Positions 1 to 13,400 of a stretch of DNA of 64,000 bases are shown piece by piece; within the stretch, counting starts at the first letter, position 1; the number at the start of each line of letters is the position of its first letter. Where the stretch lies: contig NC_049981.1 in the NCBI RefSeq assembly GCF_000003815.2, positions 31,833,349-31,897,348 on the forward strand, in the 5' to 3' direction. This stretch comes from Branchiostoma floridae (taxonomy: Eukaryota > Chordata > Leptocardii > Amphioxiformes > Branchiostomatidae). A program made the position numbers and the translations under genes. The notes under the pieces were generated by a model that did no database searches, had not been told where the DNA came from, and saw only the letters and a list, made by a program, of their open reading frames with translations.

Positions 1-34
1 ACCAGTTTCATACTTATTTCTTCCTGCACCCAAG

Positions 35-1484
35 GTGACAGAGTGCTAAAGGTGAACGGGGTTAGCCTGACCAACGTGACCCACAAGCAGGCTGTGGAGG
101 CCATGCGCAACTCACCACAGGTAGGCATGGATAAATGTTTTGATCTGGTGTTAGAACACAAAAGCTGTTCCTGCTTTCAGAAGTAACATCAACAATTTTT
201 GTGCTAACTGTTTGGAAACTCCCATTTTAAAAAATGGGAGTTCCAACATAGAAAGGCCTTCAAAATTGTCATGCTTTCCTGGACAACTTAAATTCAAGTA
301 TCAAAGCATCAAAGCATCAAACAGCAGGACTGTTATATATATATATATATAAGTTCCTCTGGAACAAAATCGTTCCTTTCTGATGGCAAATTTCCTTCCT
401 GATTCAAATTTGTATCCTCTTCTATCCCCTTTTATCATTTAACGTTCAACTGTTTTACCAAGTGGTGGTCCTTTTCAAAAGCACTGCATTTTCAATACCC
501 TCTTACTAGTGGTTTGTCTTTTTCATCTTAGAATGAACGTTTTTCCCTTGATGGAAACCAGCTTAAAGAAACACTGCATTTTCAGTACCAAGGGCACCAT
601 CTTCCTAACAGCCCTTGTGTCTGCTGCATTATATTTTCATCTTTTTTTCCAAGTGGAAACCTTTTTTAATCAACACATCAGTTTCAGCACTAAGGACAGC
701 ATCACAATAACATATTCTTCTGCCTTCTGTAGGTAACAACCCTGTTGATAGAGCGGGGCATACCACCGGGCAGTGGGGGGGACAAGTCTGAAACATCATC
801 CACACATCAGGAGGAACCTGAAGAGGTAGCAATCAATCAATCAGTCAACCAATCAGTGTATCAATTAATTGATAAATATTTCAGCCTAAGTTTGAATCAT
901 GCCTACCAGCACACGATGGATGTCATTAGAATATTATTTACATTAACATTGTACTTATGATTGTTATAAATATAATACTTTGTTGGTCATCACTAGTTTT
1001 TAACCCTGAAATGAAGCAAATAAGTTAATTTTGTGCCATCGAGAATCAGTGATGGTATTAAGTAATTTCTTAATGTAGCATTGCATCTAGTCAGTTCCTT
1101 TGAGTTTCTAAGTTTGTCAAATGTTATAATACTTTGATGGACATAAGCTTGAAACCATAGAAGCAATATCACTTTATATCTTTAAGAAGCCAAGGCAGCA
1201 ATGGTACCAGACTTTTTCTAAATTTTACAAAGTGATAAGAGTAAACAAGTTATTATCTTCATTTTAATTTTGCATCTGCCTGTATGTTTGTCCATAGGTC
1301 CTGCCGACCTCACATGACCCAGAGGGAGAGGAGGACTTCAGCAGGAGCCTGTCGCCTGACCCGATGAGTGTGGCCTCCACCTCCATGATGAGTGGTACGG
1401 TCCTCACCCCCACCCCAGAGGAGGAGGAGGGGGTGGGGGGTCCCCCCGACACCCCACCCCCCGAGTACCCCTTCGTCACAGAGG
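35..1484 (+). CDS. PTPN13: PTPN13-like: end of first PDZ and following linker exons
   Basis: Exon 35-120 follows a cacccaag acceptor and encodes [20 protein letters not shown], the carboxylate-side strand and second helix typical of the end of a PDZ domain. The start of that domain is left of the window. Exon 733-825 completes the last strand (VTTLLIERG) and opens an acidic/serine linker. Exon 1298-1484 is a low-complexity linker rich in Pro, Glu and Ser ([20 protein letters not shown]). All have AG acceptors and GT donors. The introns at 121-732 and 826-1297 show only AT-rich sequence and a short (TA)n run near 338-350. Confidence 0.8.
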
Positions 1485-4400
1485 GTATAAGACATTACTG
1501 CAAATGCAGAAATGTTCGCGGAGGTCTTATGTTCCATGGCAGTAAGAGACTACAGTGCATGGTGCTCCCGCGAAGTTAAAACCACAGCGAACAGTCCTTT
1601 TTTCTGTTATCTCGAAATTAAATCCCCGCGAACTTAAATGCATTTACAGTTCGTTCTTTCTTCTTTATTTCTTTCAATATTGAAGAACCTTGAATTATAC
1701 ATTCACTTGAGTTTACAGCTATTCAGGTTTCTATGCATAATCTTTACAGCTACATAGTGCCATACTCGCATTCCAAGTTCATATCGTCTTTTTGTTTTCA
1801 TTCATACATGCATTCATTCATTAATGTGTGACCATGCTTATGTCTTATTGATTTTGTGCCTCTGCAAAGGAAAAATTTCCCCAGATTTAGGGTGATATGT
1901 ATAATAATCATAGAAATTTTGTGGTAAGATATATAATCATCATGATTTGACTTATGAAGCGTTTACCTTTTTACTCTTTACTACAGACAACACCTTCACA
2001 GTGAATCTGCACAAGACCACCACGGGCCTGGGGCTGAGCATCCAGGGCGGCAAGGACGCGCACCCCGACCCCCAGCTCTGCATTCCCCGCATCAAGAAGC
2101 TGTTTCCCGGGCAACCAGCTGCAGAGAGTGGGAGGTTAGAGGTCGGGGACGTCATCTTGAAGGTCAACGGAAGGGAGCTCCAGTGCCTGAAACACAGCGT
2201 AGGTTTCTGGGTTTTCCTTCCTTCAAGTAATAATAATAACAAAACAGCACAACCCTTTTATGGAATCCAGGATGTGAGTGGCTTGTTTCTTATGTTAGTC
2301 CACGATATCCACAATATGTAAGGCCTCCATTGGTAAATATTGACCATGATAAAATCCTAATTCACACCACCCCTACAGCATTGGCTATGGCTGCATGGCT
2401 GAACAGTCCTATACGAGAATGAAAATCTCTGCCACATAAGGTACATATGTTAGCTGACTCAGGCCTGTCGCAAAGTTCTTACTTGTAGTATGTCTGTAAT
2501 AGATGAAATGAATATATGCAAAACCTCTGACACAAAAGAGACGGAAGAAAGACTGCTTCCACACTTGACCTATCATATTTATATGCCTTCTTCATGTACA
2601 GATATGGAGCTAGATGTTGAAACTCATCAAGCCAATGATAAACAATTAACCTTACATCTTACATTTAAACTGAATTGTTGTGTCCAGGAGATCGTAGCCC
2701 TGCTGAGGTCATCGCCCCCTCAGGTGCACCTGTCCATCTGTAGACCTGAACCAGGAACTCTACCTGAGGTCTCACCTGCGGTAAGAACTTGTCCCACCCG
2801 CTAACTTCTAGACCAAAACCTGACATGAGTAAATTCCCCACATTTTATAAACAGGTAATATCATCCTTCCACTCTGCTGGTGGAGGAGGTAAGAACAAAC
2901 CCTCTAGTGTAAGTGAAATAATGGGTGAAACTATATGGTGCAACAAATATATAAGGTCACAAGGTAAAACAATTTTCTTCCCAACCTGGATAAAAAATGA
3001 CATAATATTCGTAAAAGACATTTTCCCCTTAGACAGGTTCATGTCTCTAGATCACTACCCTCAGCTTAACCTTAACACAAGACCTAATGGTATTATTGAA
3101 TATATAACTCTGTTTCAAGCTATACCTCTTACATGGAAGAATGCAATAAGAAACCATAGAGGCCCAATTCCTTATCAAAGATTAGAGCTTAACACCCTTA
3201 CCCCATGTATATTTGATGGTAAAACAACAAAACAAATCAAAAGCAAGAACACCTGCAAATTGTTTTATAATGCATTAGTGCAGGCACAGGCCAAGGAACC
3301 AATATGCTGTAAAAGATGGCAATCCATATTTCCTACTGAAACCCTGGCTTGGGAAAATATCTGGAGATGGTTAAGCACACAGACCTGTATAGACACTAAG
3401 TTAGCAGAGTTAAACTACAAACTATTACACCGAATATTACCATGTGCACACAATCTGCACAAATGGGGTATCAAAGATGAAACAGGACACATATATGATG
3501 CAACATGTACACTATGTAGCAGTGGAAGCATAGAAGATTATGAGCATATGTTCTTTAAATGTGAAAGACTGTGTAATTTCTGGGAATTAGTTAACACATT
3601 TGTACCCTTGCCCAACATAAAAATTACTTTGCAGGAAATTTTATTTGGAAAAATTGATCATTTAATAACTGCTAAAGACCAGAAAAATAGAACCTTTACT
3701 GTTACTATAAAAATTGCTAAATGGACAATCTTTAAAACTTGGATCTGGCATAGAAAAGACCCACACCTGTGCATTACTAGCCTCTTTAATGTCTTTGAAA
3801 AGGACTTCGAAGAACGGATATTCCATGATAGACTGACAGCCAATGTAGATTGATTGTACAAATTTTCTATTGATAGTTTGGCATGAACTGCACCTACTGC
3901 TAGACTTCTCCATTTTTGATCATAATGTAGTAACAGACTGTACATATTCCTTAAGGTTCCCCAGATGTACTACACGTATTTGTCTCTTCTAACTGTTGCA
4001 CTACCCATGTAATGCATGTAATTCGTCCAGACACACCAGTATATGTTATCCCTCCATGTGCAATGGTACTCGACTGTACAAACTCTAGTCCTAGTTGTTG
4101 ACAAATGTACTGTTGTTGTTGTTGTTGTTTTTAATAAAAAATAAATAAAAAAATAAAAATAAAAACTTCTAGACCAAAAAGCTGGTTCTGTATCCAAAAA
4201 AAGACTATGCCAGACCTACGTATACCTATATATATAAAAAGTTTGTATGATTTTAGGTTAAAAAATGGCATTGTTCTTGACATTCTATTTCCGTCAATCA
4301 ACACAAATAAGCTTATGTTGAAGTGTCAGACTTTCTTGTAACTTACTGTTTTTAGCTTTGTGGCAAATATATGTAACAGATGTCTTGATGAAGGGGATAC

Positions 4401-7400
4401 AAACTCATGTTTAGTACCACACTCTTCACACTGTAGCTGCAACCCCTCTCTTGTGTATAAAGAACTTTGTTAAGCCTTTACAGATGTACATGTAACAGTT
4501 TTCGTTCCTTGTCTTTCCTCAGAGCCTGCCCACCTCACCCACCCCCGACATGCTGGCCCAGTACGGTGCACCGCTGTCCCCTACCATAGATTCACAAATG
4601 TACATGTAACAGTTTTTGTTCCATGGTTCCCAGAGCATTCACAGATGTACATGTAACAGTTTTTGTTCCTTGTTTCCCCAGAGCCTTCCCACCTCCCCTA
4701 CCCCCGACATGCTGGCCCAGTACGGTGCACCGCTGTCACCTACGATAGAGGAGGACATGCTGGAGTCACCAACAGGTCAGCTCTTCATCTTATTATTGTG
4801 ATGTTCAGTAATCAGTTTCATATAGCCGAGTAGCTAGGCTAACAAACGCAAGTATTTTACACACTTTCTTCACTCCACCCAGGTGTACAAAAATGTAAAG
4901 ATGGGTACGTAAAAAGGCAGGAAGGAGAGGGATGGGCCCCAGTCTGACACTCAGTTCACTACACAATGAAATTTTACAATCCATTGCCCCTACAGCTTCA
5001 ACAAAGCTATAGGATCTTTATTAACTTACTTCTGGCAAGGTGGAAAACGATTAAAAATCCTTTTTTTGATTTAAATGTTAAGAACAATACTACACTATTC
5101 TATACCATTATACTATACATGATAGATGATTCAAATCTTATGGTGTCATTTTTTATCATACAGTTGAACCACAGTCATCGTCCACACCAGCTGACTTCCC
5201 CACTCAGAGCTTCTCGTCGCCAGGGTTACAGTCACCTGACCAGGACAACAGCCAATCAGTGTCCAGCCCCACATCACCTGACCCAACCGACAGTGAAGAG
5301 CTCCAGTCTGGGGTTAGCAGAATTTTTGCTTCACTGAAATCTTGAATGTTTCTTGAATTTTAGCTTCTACTCTTTTGTGTCAAAATAGTATCAAGAACTA
5401 CATATCAAAATGTAGCATCTAATTGCATATAAAACTTGCTCTCAAATGTCAACAGCACATATACTACATGGTCTACTTTTGGTGTTTATTAATTTTGATA
5501 GCTGAAATATCTCAAATGTCTGCAATGTTTAAGTGACCACTGTTATATGTTAATGTACAAATGTACGAATTCTAATATGCCCCCCCCCCCATCTCTAGGA
5601 AATTGAAGTGACCCTGACCAAGAGCTCTGCAGGGGGGTTAGGTTTCACGGTGGCAGGGGGTGCGGAGACAGGGGGGTGCTATGTGAAGGGGGTGGTGCAG
5701 GATCCCGCCAAGTCGGACGGCAGACTCAGACCGGGAGACAGGCTCATGAAGGTGAGGCATTCTTAAGTTATCATCTTTAAAGAAATATAATATACTTGTT
5801 TAAGAATATTAAGAATACCTTATTTAATTTGACACAGACTGTAATTTGCATAAATGTTTTTTATTAGCAAATGGCATGTTTGACACAGCAAGTGCAGTGA
5901 AGAAAGATGTCTGCCGATATTGTTTGACAAGTTTTTGTAAGTGGCCTTGCAGATGTATGCAGTGCATCTAAGGCTGAGATAATGAGAAGATTTCACATTC
6001 AGGCAGCTTGTTATGGGCAGAAATACACACAAATGATTCTCACTGTATTGGTCCTTTCTTGGTCAATATTGCCATCAGAAGATCCTCAGTATAGGCTATG
6101 GTTATAGAGTCCTATACCACAAAAGCAGCCTACAATATAAGGCACATCTGTAAGCTGACTCAGTTTAGTCTCAGTAGCAAGCTTCTTTTCTGCACAATCC
6201 GCCTTTTACTATACACATCATTCTAGTTTTTCCTGATTTTAGTTACCTCGGCAGTATGAGTTTCCATCATTTCCAGGGACCTCCCATTGCTCTATATAAG
6301 AAATTAGAAAGGTACCAATTTTACTTGTTGCTACGCCAAAAGCAGTTACTGAGACAAGCAACTGGACATGGTTTTGGAATTTGGAAACAGATGTTTCAGA
6401 TGGTATCCGTCATCTTTCGTCAGTGACACTGAAGTGATCTTCAGGTTGTCTATCGTGATCGATAGGATATAAAAGACCAGTTCTTCCAGATCACTTCAGT
6501 GTCACTGACAAAGATGGTGGATGATGGTGAAACGTCTGACCATTTCTAAAACCATATCCAGTTGCTTGAGTAACTGCTTTTGGGGGTATCTTATTACTTG
6601 TTGCTGTGTGACAGGTGAATGGTGAGGATGTATCAGACATGAGCCACTCGGACGCGGTGAGTCTCCTACGCGCCACGCCCCAGACTGTCACCATCAGGGT
6701 GTACAGGAGGCCCGAGTTTGAGCAGCCTGCCCCCCTCCCACCCTACACTCTGCCAACAGTCACTCTACACAGGAACACTGCAGGGCTATTGGGTAAGTCT
6801 ACCATTGCATTTGTAGTGTAGTAGATCCATGCAAGCTATTGCTAGAAATCTATGGGAGAGTAGTCGGCCTACCAATAATAGAGCAGCCCACTCATTTCCC
6901 ACCCTACAAGCTTTCAATTGTGGCTCTCCAGGGCTGTTAGCTTTGTCTATGATTGTTAGGTTACCAATGAATAGTTTGGATGGCATACTGTTGGAATGGT
7001 GATCAATAGTTTCTTGATGGTTTTGACAAATTATTTTCATACATATTCATAAACAGATGGCCCTTCTAGTAGGTGGTTACAAACTTAAAAAATCTGACTC
7101 AGATCTTACATGTTTAATGGACATATTCAAAATGATATGTGAAATTAGCGGGGGGTCCAAAATATAGTTCATTTCATCAGATTCAGATTAAGTTACACAT
7201 GATGGAAGAGCTATAATCAGATAATGAACAAGTGAAGTAACCAGATTTTTCTGTTGTCAGGCCTGAACCTGAGTGGAGGAGTAGGCTCGCCACAGGAGGC
7301 CATCTATGTGGGTGAGATCGTTCCTGACCTCCCCGCGGACCAAGATGGTAGCCTCCAACTGGGTGACAAGGTCCACTACATCGGGGACCAGAGCATGCTG

Positions 7401-10400
7401 GGATTGTCGTCCGAGCTGGCGCAGGCGATCCTCGACGTGGCGGGACCGGAAGTGGAGATCAAGGCAACCAGGTGGGTTCTCAAATGGATGTCAGGTGTAA
7501 AGTTCTAGGTGGTTATGGAAGAATGGTTTGCCATACTCAGTGGTTCTGGCCACTCAGTGCTGGCCACTTCTAGGCACTGAACTAAGTTGACTGTAAAGAA
7601 GATAGCAGTGTGCAATCGTGTACATTGTTTTAAAAGGCTTGTACATTTGTAGGTTGTATTTGTGTGGGAAGCGCTCCCCAGAAAGAGTCAGAGTTCCATA
7701 TTTTAGCAGTCCAAATGCAACACTGTGGTTCCAAAGGAAGAAACTCTCTTTTTTCAGCTGCAGTTGACATTGTAATTCAACCTCACAGTCACAAAATCAG
7801 TCCCTAAGGATGATAATGATGATTTGTATGTATCTACCTGTACTGCCTGCACTTACTTATTTTTGTTGCATTACTTTCATGTCTATTTTTCCATAGAAGT
7901 GGCAGACCTGTGCACCAGTTGGAGGAGGATGACGTGGTGACGCCTCGCTCCTCGAGATCCCCGGCAACCCCTCCCCAGCCACGCCCGGCGACCCAGCCGC
8001 GTGCGTCCATCCGGTCTCAGGGCTCCGACTCGGAACCGGAGGGTGGCATGGAGGCGATATCGTCCCCCGCCATCCCCATGTCGCCACTGCCGCTCTCGGA
8101 TTCCAGTACGGAAAATGAGAGCCCGGAACACGGGCCGCCTTCGCAACTCTATACACCAGAGGTACTCCATTAAACAAGGGTCTAGCCTGGCCTCTTACGT
8201 TTGTTTGTTTGTTTGAACCTTTATATATTTTCCTGCATTCCAACATCTGAGTATCTTTGTTCTGAAGAATTTCTGAACATGGTAACAAGTGACACTTATG
8301 ATTACATGTACCCCCAAACTGACAATGTACTGACAAGTACGTACTTTATAACCAGTTGCACTTTATCTTTTCCTTGATAGTATCATTCACAGTCATGTCA
8401 TTCATAACCATTTGCACTGGACTGATAGAAATAGCCATTTTCATTATGATTTGCTAATTGCATTGTTTTGCACCTCTACATACCATCTTGTTTGCAACCC
8501 TCAGTTTTCTTTCCATCACCTCTTGTTTTGCACATCTGTTTGTGTTCTGTTCCCACAGTGTGACACTGATGACCGTTTCCCTGACGACCGTTACCTTGAC
8601 AACCATTTCCCTGACACTAACACACCCCTCCAGGCTCCTAAGCCTCCAGTGGTGAGACTTTCGGGTCCTGGAAACGAAAGGATCCTATTTAACCTGCTTA
8701 CGTGATCACTCAGGGTTCGAAATCAAGTTTTGAGAATAGGTACACTAGATGTGAGTGCACCTAACCTAAAAATTTAGGTGCGCAGAACAAAATTTGGCAC
8801 ATAAGACACATTTGTAAGACGGAGTAGAATGCCAGTAAAGCATCATGAATTGCCAAAAGGCAGGTAATGTTACTCAAGCAACTGGATATGATTTTGGATA
8901 TGATTTTCCAAAATCATATCCAGTTGCTTGAGTAACTGCTTTTTGGCATATCTTATTACCTGGATGTCTAATCTTCATCGACGTATAATCATGAATTCCA
9001 TAGATTATAATCTTATCAGAACTTAAATCTGTAACTCTATAGCTGCTTCATTTTTTAGACAAGCAATGCTACTTTGAAAAAAACAGCTTTTTTTCAATCT
9101 CAGCAGGCGATCAAGGTTAAAAGATATTAATTGTACATTCAGCTTGAATGATTTATTTAACCTCTTAGTGCATGGAAGTAAAACTACAGTGGTGTTTTAT
9201 TGCAAATTGTCTATGGTTTAGATAGAAATTAATAAATTCAGTCAAGTCACAAGGAATCAGCAGTAATTAAAGTCATCAAAATGAAAGGTCAAAGTCTGGT
9301 TTGTTGACAAAGGGTGAAAAAAAATGCTACCAAGGACGTTACAATATTTTTCACATGTACTAAAAGATTAAACGCCAACACCCCTGTTTTCAGAGTGGCG
9401 TGATCCGCCTGGAACTGGAGAAGCCCAGTGGCGGGGGCCTTGGATTCTCCCTGGTGGGGGGTGAGAAGGGTGGCAGCACAGGGATCTTCATCAAGACTGT
9501 CACGCCGGGCAGCGTGGCTGACAAGGACGGCAGGGTGAAGGTCGGGGACAGGCTTTTACAGGTAGGTCAGGGGCAAGGGTTAGAGTTGATAGATTTCAGA
9601 ATCTCAGATTTACGCAATACTGATAGTTTTCTTATCTGCAGGTTTTGCCTTGTGCAACCATGTACATTTTATTGAAAAAATGACAGCAAATGTTGTTGCT
9701 TTAAAATATATTGGCAAATTTTGGTCAATTTATTCCTTTATTTATTCATTCATTAGTATTACTCCTTCTGTCTGCTTTTTCCAGATCAATGGTGAAAGTC
9801 TAATCGGGCTGTCCCACAGCAAGGCGGTCGCCATCCTGCGCAAGGCCAAGGGCACGGTACAGTTGGCGGTGTCGCGCGCGCCGCCCTCGCGTCCGAACAG
9901 CCGATTTAACGAGAAGCAGGCTGAGCGGATGAGCGAGGCGGAGCTGCTGCACCACCTGGTGAAACGCGACAGCACGCCCATGCTCCTCAAGGACGAGGAG
10001 GGGTCGAAGAGGGCGACACCGGTCACCGACAAAGGTGGGGTCAAAAGTTGAGGGGTCAAAGTTTGAAGGCTAAGGCCAAGTGGATAGGTTGGAAATAGGA
10101 GAAACTTGGCATAGAAATGAAAGACTGGTAATTTTGACTAAAACTGAGCCTAAGAGGGCAACGCCAGTCACCGACAAAGGTGAGGTCAAAGTTGAGGGAA
10201 ATTTTGACCAAAAGTGTTTTTTTTTCTTCATCATTTTTGGGGTTGCAACCCTGATAAATGACAATGGTGGGTTGAAAGTTGAAGGGTCAACTATATGTAT
10301 TCGGAACAAAAGAAACCTGCCAACAGAGTTTCTGATTAAAGATTACATCCCAAAGGAGAAATAAATGAATAAAAGCAGAAATTTTATTCCAAATAGATTT

Positions 10401-13400
10401 TGTTCAAATTCATTTTCCAGAACTATCAGTTTTGAAGAAAAGGGACAGTCACTCTTGTTGTTAGAGCTTAACAGAAAACTTATTGAAGAAATAGATTTAT
10501 TGGTATATATCATAGTTAATTATTCCTCTTTAATGGTTTAAATTTATATTTTAAGTGAAATGTACAAAAAAATGGTTGGTGATGGATTTTGGGAACATAT
10601 TGGTTTATTAAATGACTTTGTTTCCTCTGCTATACACATGAACAGCTAAACAAGGTCCAGCAGAAACTGTCACTCCTAAACCTGCTCCAAGTAAGTTGGT
10701 TTGTCTGGTGCTCAGTGGTGGCGGCTGGGGGAATGCTTGATGCAATGTTCACGCTTTGCTACATTGTACACCAATCCATTGAGATTTCATTCTTGCACAT
10801 CTGCTGCACATAAGCTGTGCTCTGTTACTGTTACAGTAGTGATCTATAGTATCCAAAGTAAATTTATGTACCCTTTAGGAAGCTGGGCTTTTAAAAAAAT
10901 TGACCTTGTCATGCATAAAGTCTGTAAGGTCCATTTCATGTACATCAGTTGCTTTAAGGTTAAGTACGGATGAACTGTTCTTCTTTCAAATATTGCATCA
11001 TACTTTATATCAGTAGCCTTAACACTCTTTTTTAAGATTCTAGTTACATGTATGACAGAGCAACATCTATCTAGAATAGAGAGCTTGCTCTTCTTAAAAA
11101 CATTTCTTATCATCAAAATGCACTTTAAGAAGCTTCCAGCATGAAGAAAATAGCAAAAGAGAAATGAGGAAGAGTCATAAAAATATGTATAGTAGCATGG
11201 TATTGCCTCTGACTAAAGACATCTGTGTGCATTTTGGTCTGAAACTACATTTTTGATTGCAGAAGAGGAATCCGAAGCCATCAAGTCCCTGATTGACTCA
11301 GTGCGACCTGGGGCACAGCATGGGTCGTCAACGCCCACCCCACCACCCAGGTCCTTCTCCCTGGGGCTGACTGGCAGCTGGCAGACTGACGAGGAGGATA
11401 CAGGTGGGAAAAACTGGGTCTTTTTTTTGGTCTGGTTTTCTAACTACATAGTATAACGTGGGCACAGCATGGGTCATCCACCCAGACCCCACCACCCAGG
11501 TCATTCTTCTTAGGTCTGACTGGCAGCTGGCAGACTGATGGAGAAGATACAGGACTGGTATGTATATGCATGGGTCTGTGTCTTTGAATAATGTGGGTCA
11601 TTTTGTAACTACATCAGATTCTATAGCCCATGGTACAGCATGGGTCATTCAACGTGACCCCACTACCCAGGTTGTTCTCTATTGTGGTTGACTGGCAACT
11701 AGCAGATAGATGAGGATACAGGTAGGGAAATACCTACACCTTGGACCTCAAAGCTTTTTAAAATGCTGTAGGTACACACTGGCAGGCCTGAGGTGTGCTG
11801 TTCATCCCCACACCAAAGCTGATATTCTGTTTTGCCTTTTTTTTAATTCTTGACTGTGTGATATTTCTATTACTGGGCCTACCCTGGACAGCCAAAGTTG
11901 ATAAGTCTGCCAACATTTTGGAAGGGGACACAACATCTGATGCACAACCAAGTGAGTTGAACTATATGTGTTGTGAAGGTGCTGCGTTTCTGGTACCTAC
12001 ACATCCCTAGTTGTTGTGGGTGAACTGTGGTCACAGTGTTGTATGTATTCCAACAGTCGTGAATCTCTCATTATGCATTTTTGTTAAGCCTGATAGCCAT
12101 ATATCACTTTCCTTCTCCTTCTTTATGGAATACTTGGTTGGTTTTGTCAAGGGCCAAATTCAAGATTTACATAAATTTTATCTTTCATTGTCATGGTTGG
12201 TCCCTTCCTTTATTAGCACAATTGTAGAGAAGTGAAATTGAAATGACATGTAGGCTTATATTTCCCTTTGTCTTAAAATGTGCAAGACACTATGGACTGG
12301 CTCGAGAGAGAAGAGAAAGTTGAAAGGGAAGTGACCTCAGTAGTTTCTTCTACAGAGAGTGAGTTTGGAACTGGATTTTTTACATGATGTACTTGAAGTC
12401 AATTTCTGTGGTTGTGAATGTCTTTCTTTATGGACATGTGACCTGGGATATGAGTTCATGTATCTCACATTGAATATTGTTTTTCTTGCTTCATTTTTAT
12501 ATGGGAATAACAGCCCAAGAATCTACAGTTTCCGTGGCAACTTCAATAACACAAAGGAGTAAGACAACAGTTTTTGCAATCTTTGTACAATGTCACCAAA
12601 GAATTGCTTCAAATGGATCATGTCCCAATGCAACTGCATGTGTTTTCCTATCAAGGGTACACTGCACATGTAAATTATTCTGTTAACCTTTATATTTGTG
12701 TGTTNNNNNNNNNNNNNNNNNNNNNNNNNNNNNNNNNNNNNNNNNNNNNNNNNNNNNNNNNNNNNNNNNNNNNNNNNNNNNNNNNNNNNNNNNNNNNNNN
12801 NNNNNNNNNNNNNNNNNNNNNNNNNNNNNNNNNNNNNNNNNNNNNNNNNNNNNNNNNNNNNNNNNNNNNNNNNNNNNNNNNNNNNNNNNNNNNNNNNNNN
12901 NNNNNNNNNNNNNNNNNNNNNNNNNNNNNNNNNNNNNNNNNNNNNNNNNNNNNNNNNNNNNNNNNNNNNNNNNNNNNNNNNNNNNNNNNNNNNNNNNNNN
13001 NNNNNNNNNNNNNNNNNNNNNNNNNNNNNNNNNNNNNNNNNNNNNNNNNNNNNNNNNNNNNNNNNNNNNNNNNNNNNNNNNNNNNNNNNNNNNNNNNNNN
13101 NNNNNNNNNNNNNNNNNNNNNNNNNNNNNNNNNNNNNNNNNNNNNNNNNNNNNNNNNNNNNNNNNNNNNNNNNNNNNNNNNNNNNNNNNNNNNNNNNNNN
13201 NNNNNNNNNNNNNNNNNNNNNNNNNNNNNNNNNNNNNNNNNNNNNNNNNNNNNNNNNNNNNNNNNNNNNNNNNNNNNNNNNNNNNNNNNNNNNNNNNNNN
13301 NNNNNNNNNNNNNNNNNNNNNNNNNNNNNNNNNNNNNNNNNNNNNNNNNNNNNNNNNNNNNNNNNNNNNNNNNNNNNNNNNNNNNNNNNNNNNNNNNNNN

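Noticed and set aside
7857-8336. 159-codon minus-strand frame
   Set aside because: Antisense shadow of PTPN13-like exon 7897-8161 in GC-rich sequence.
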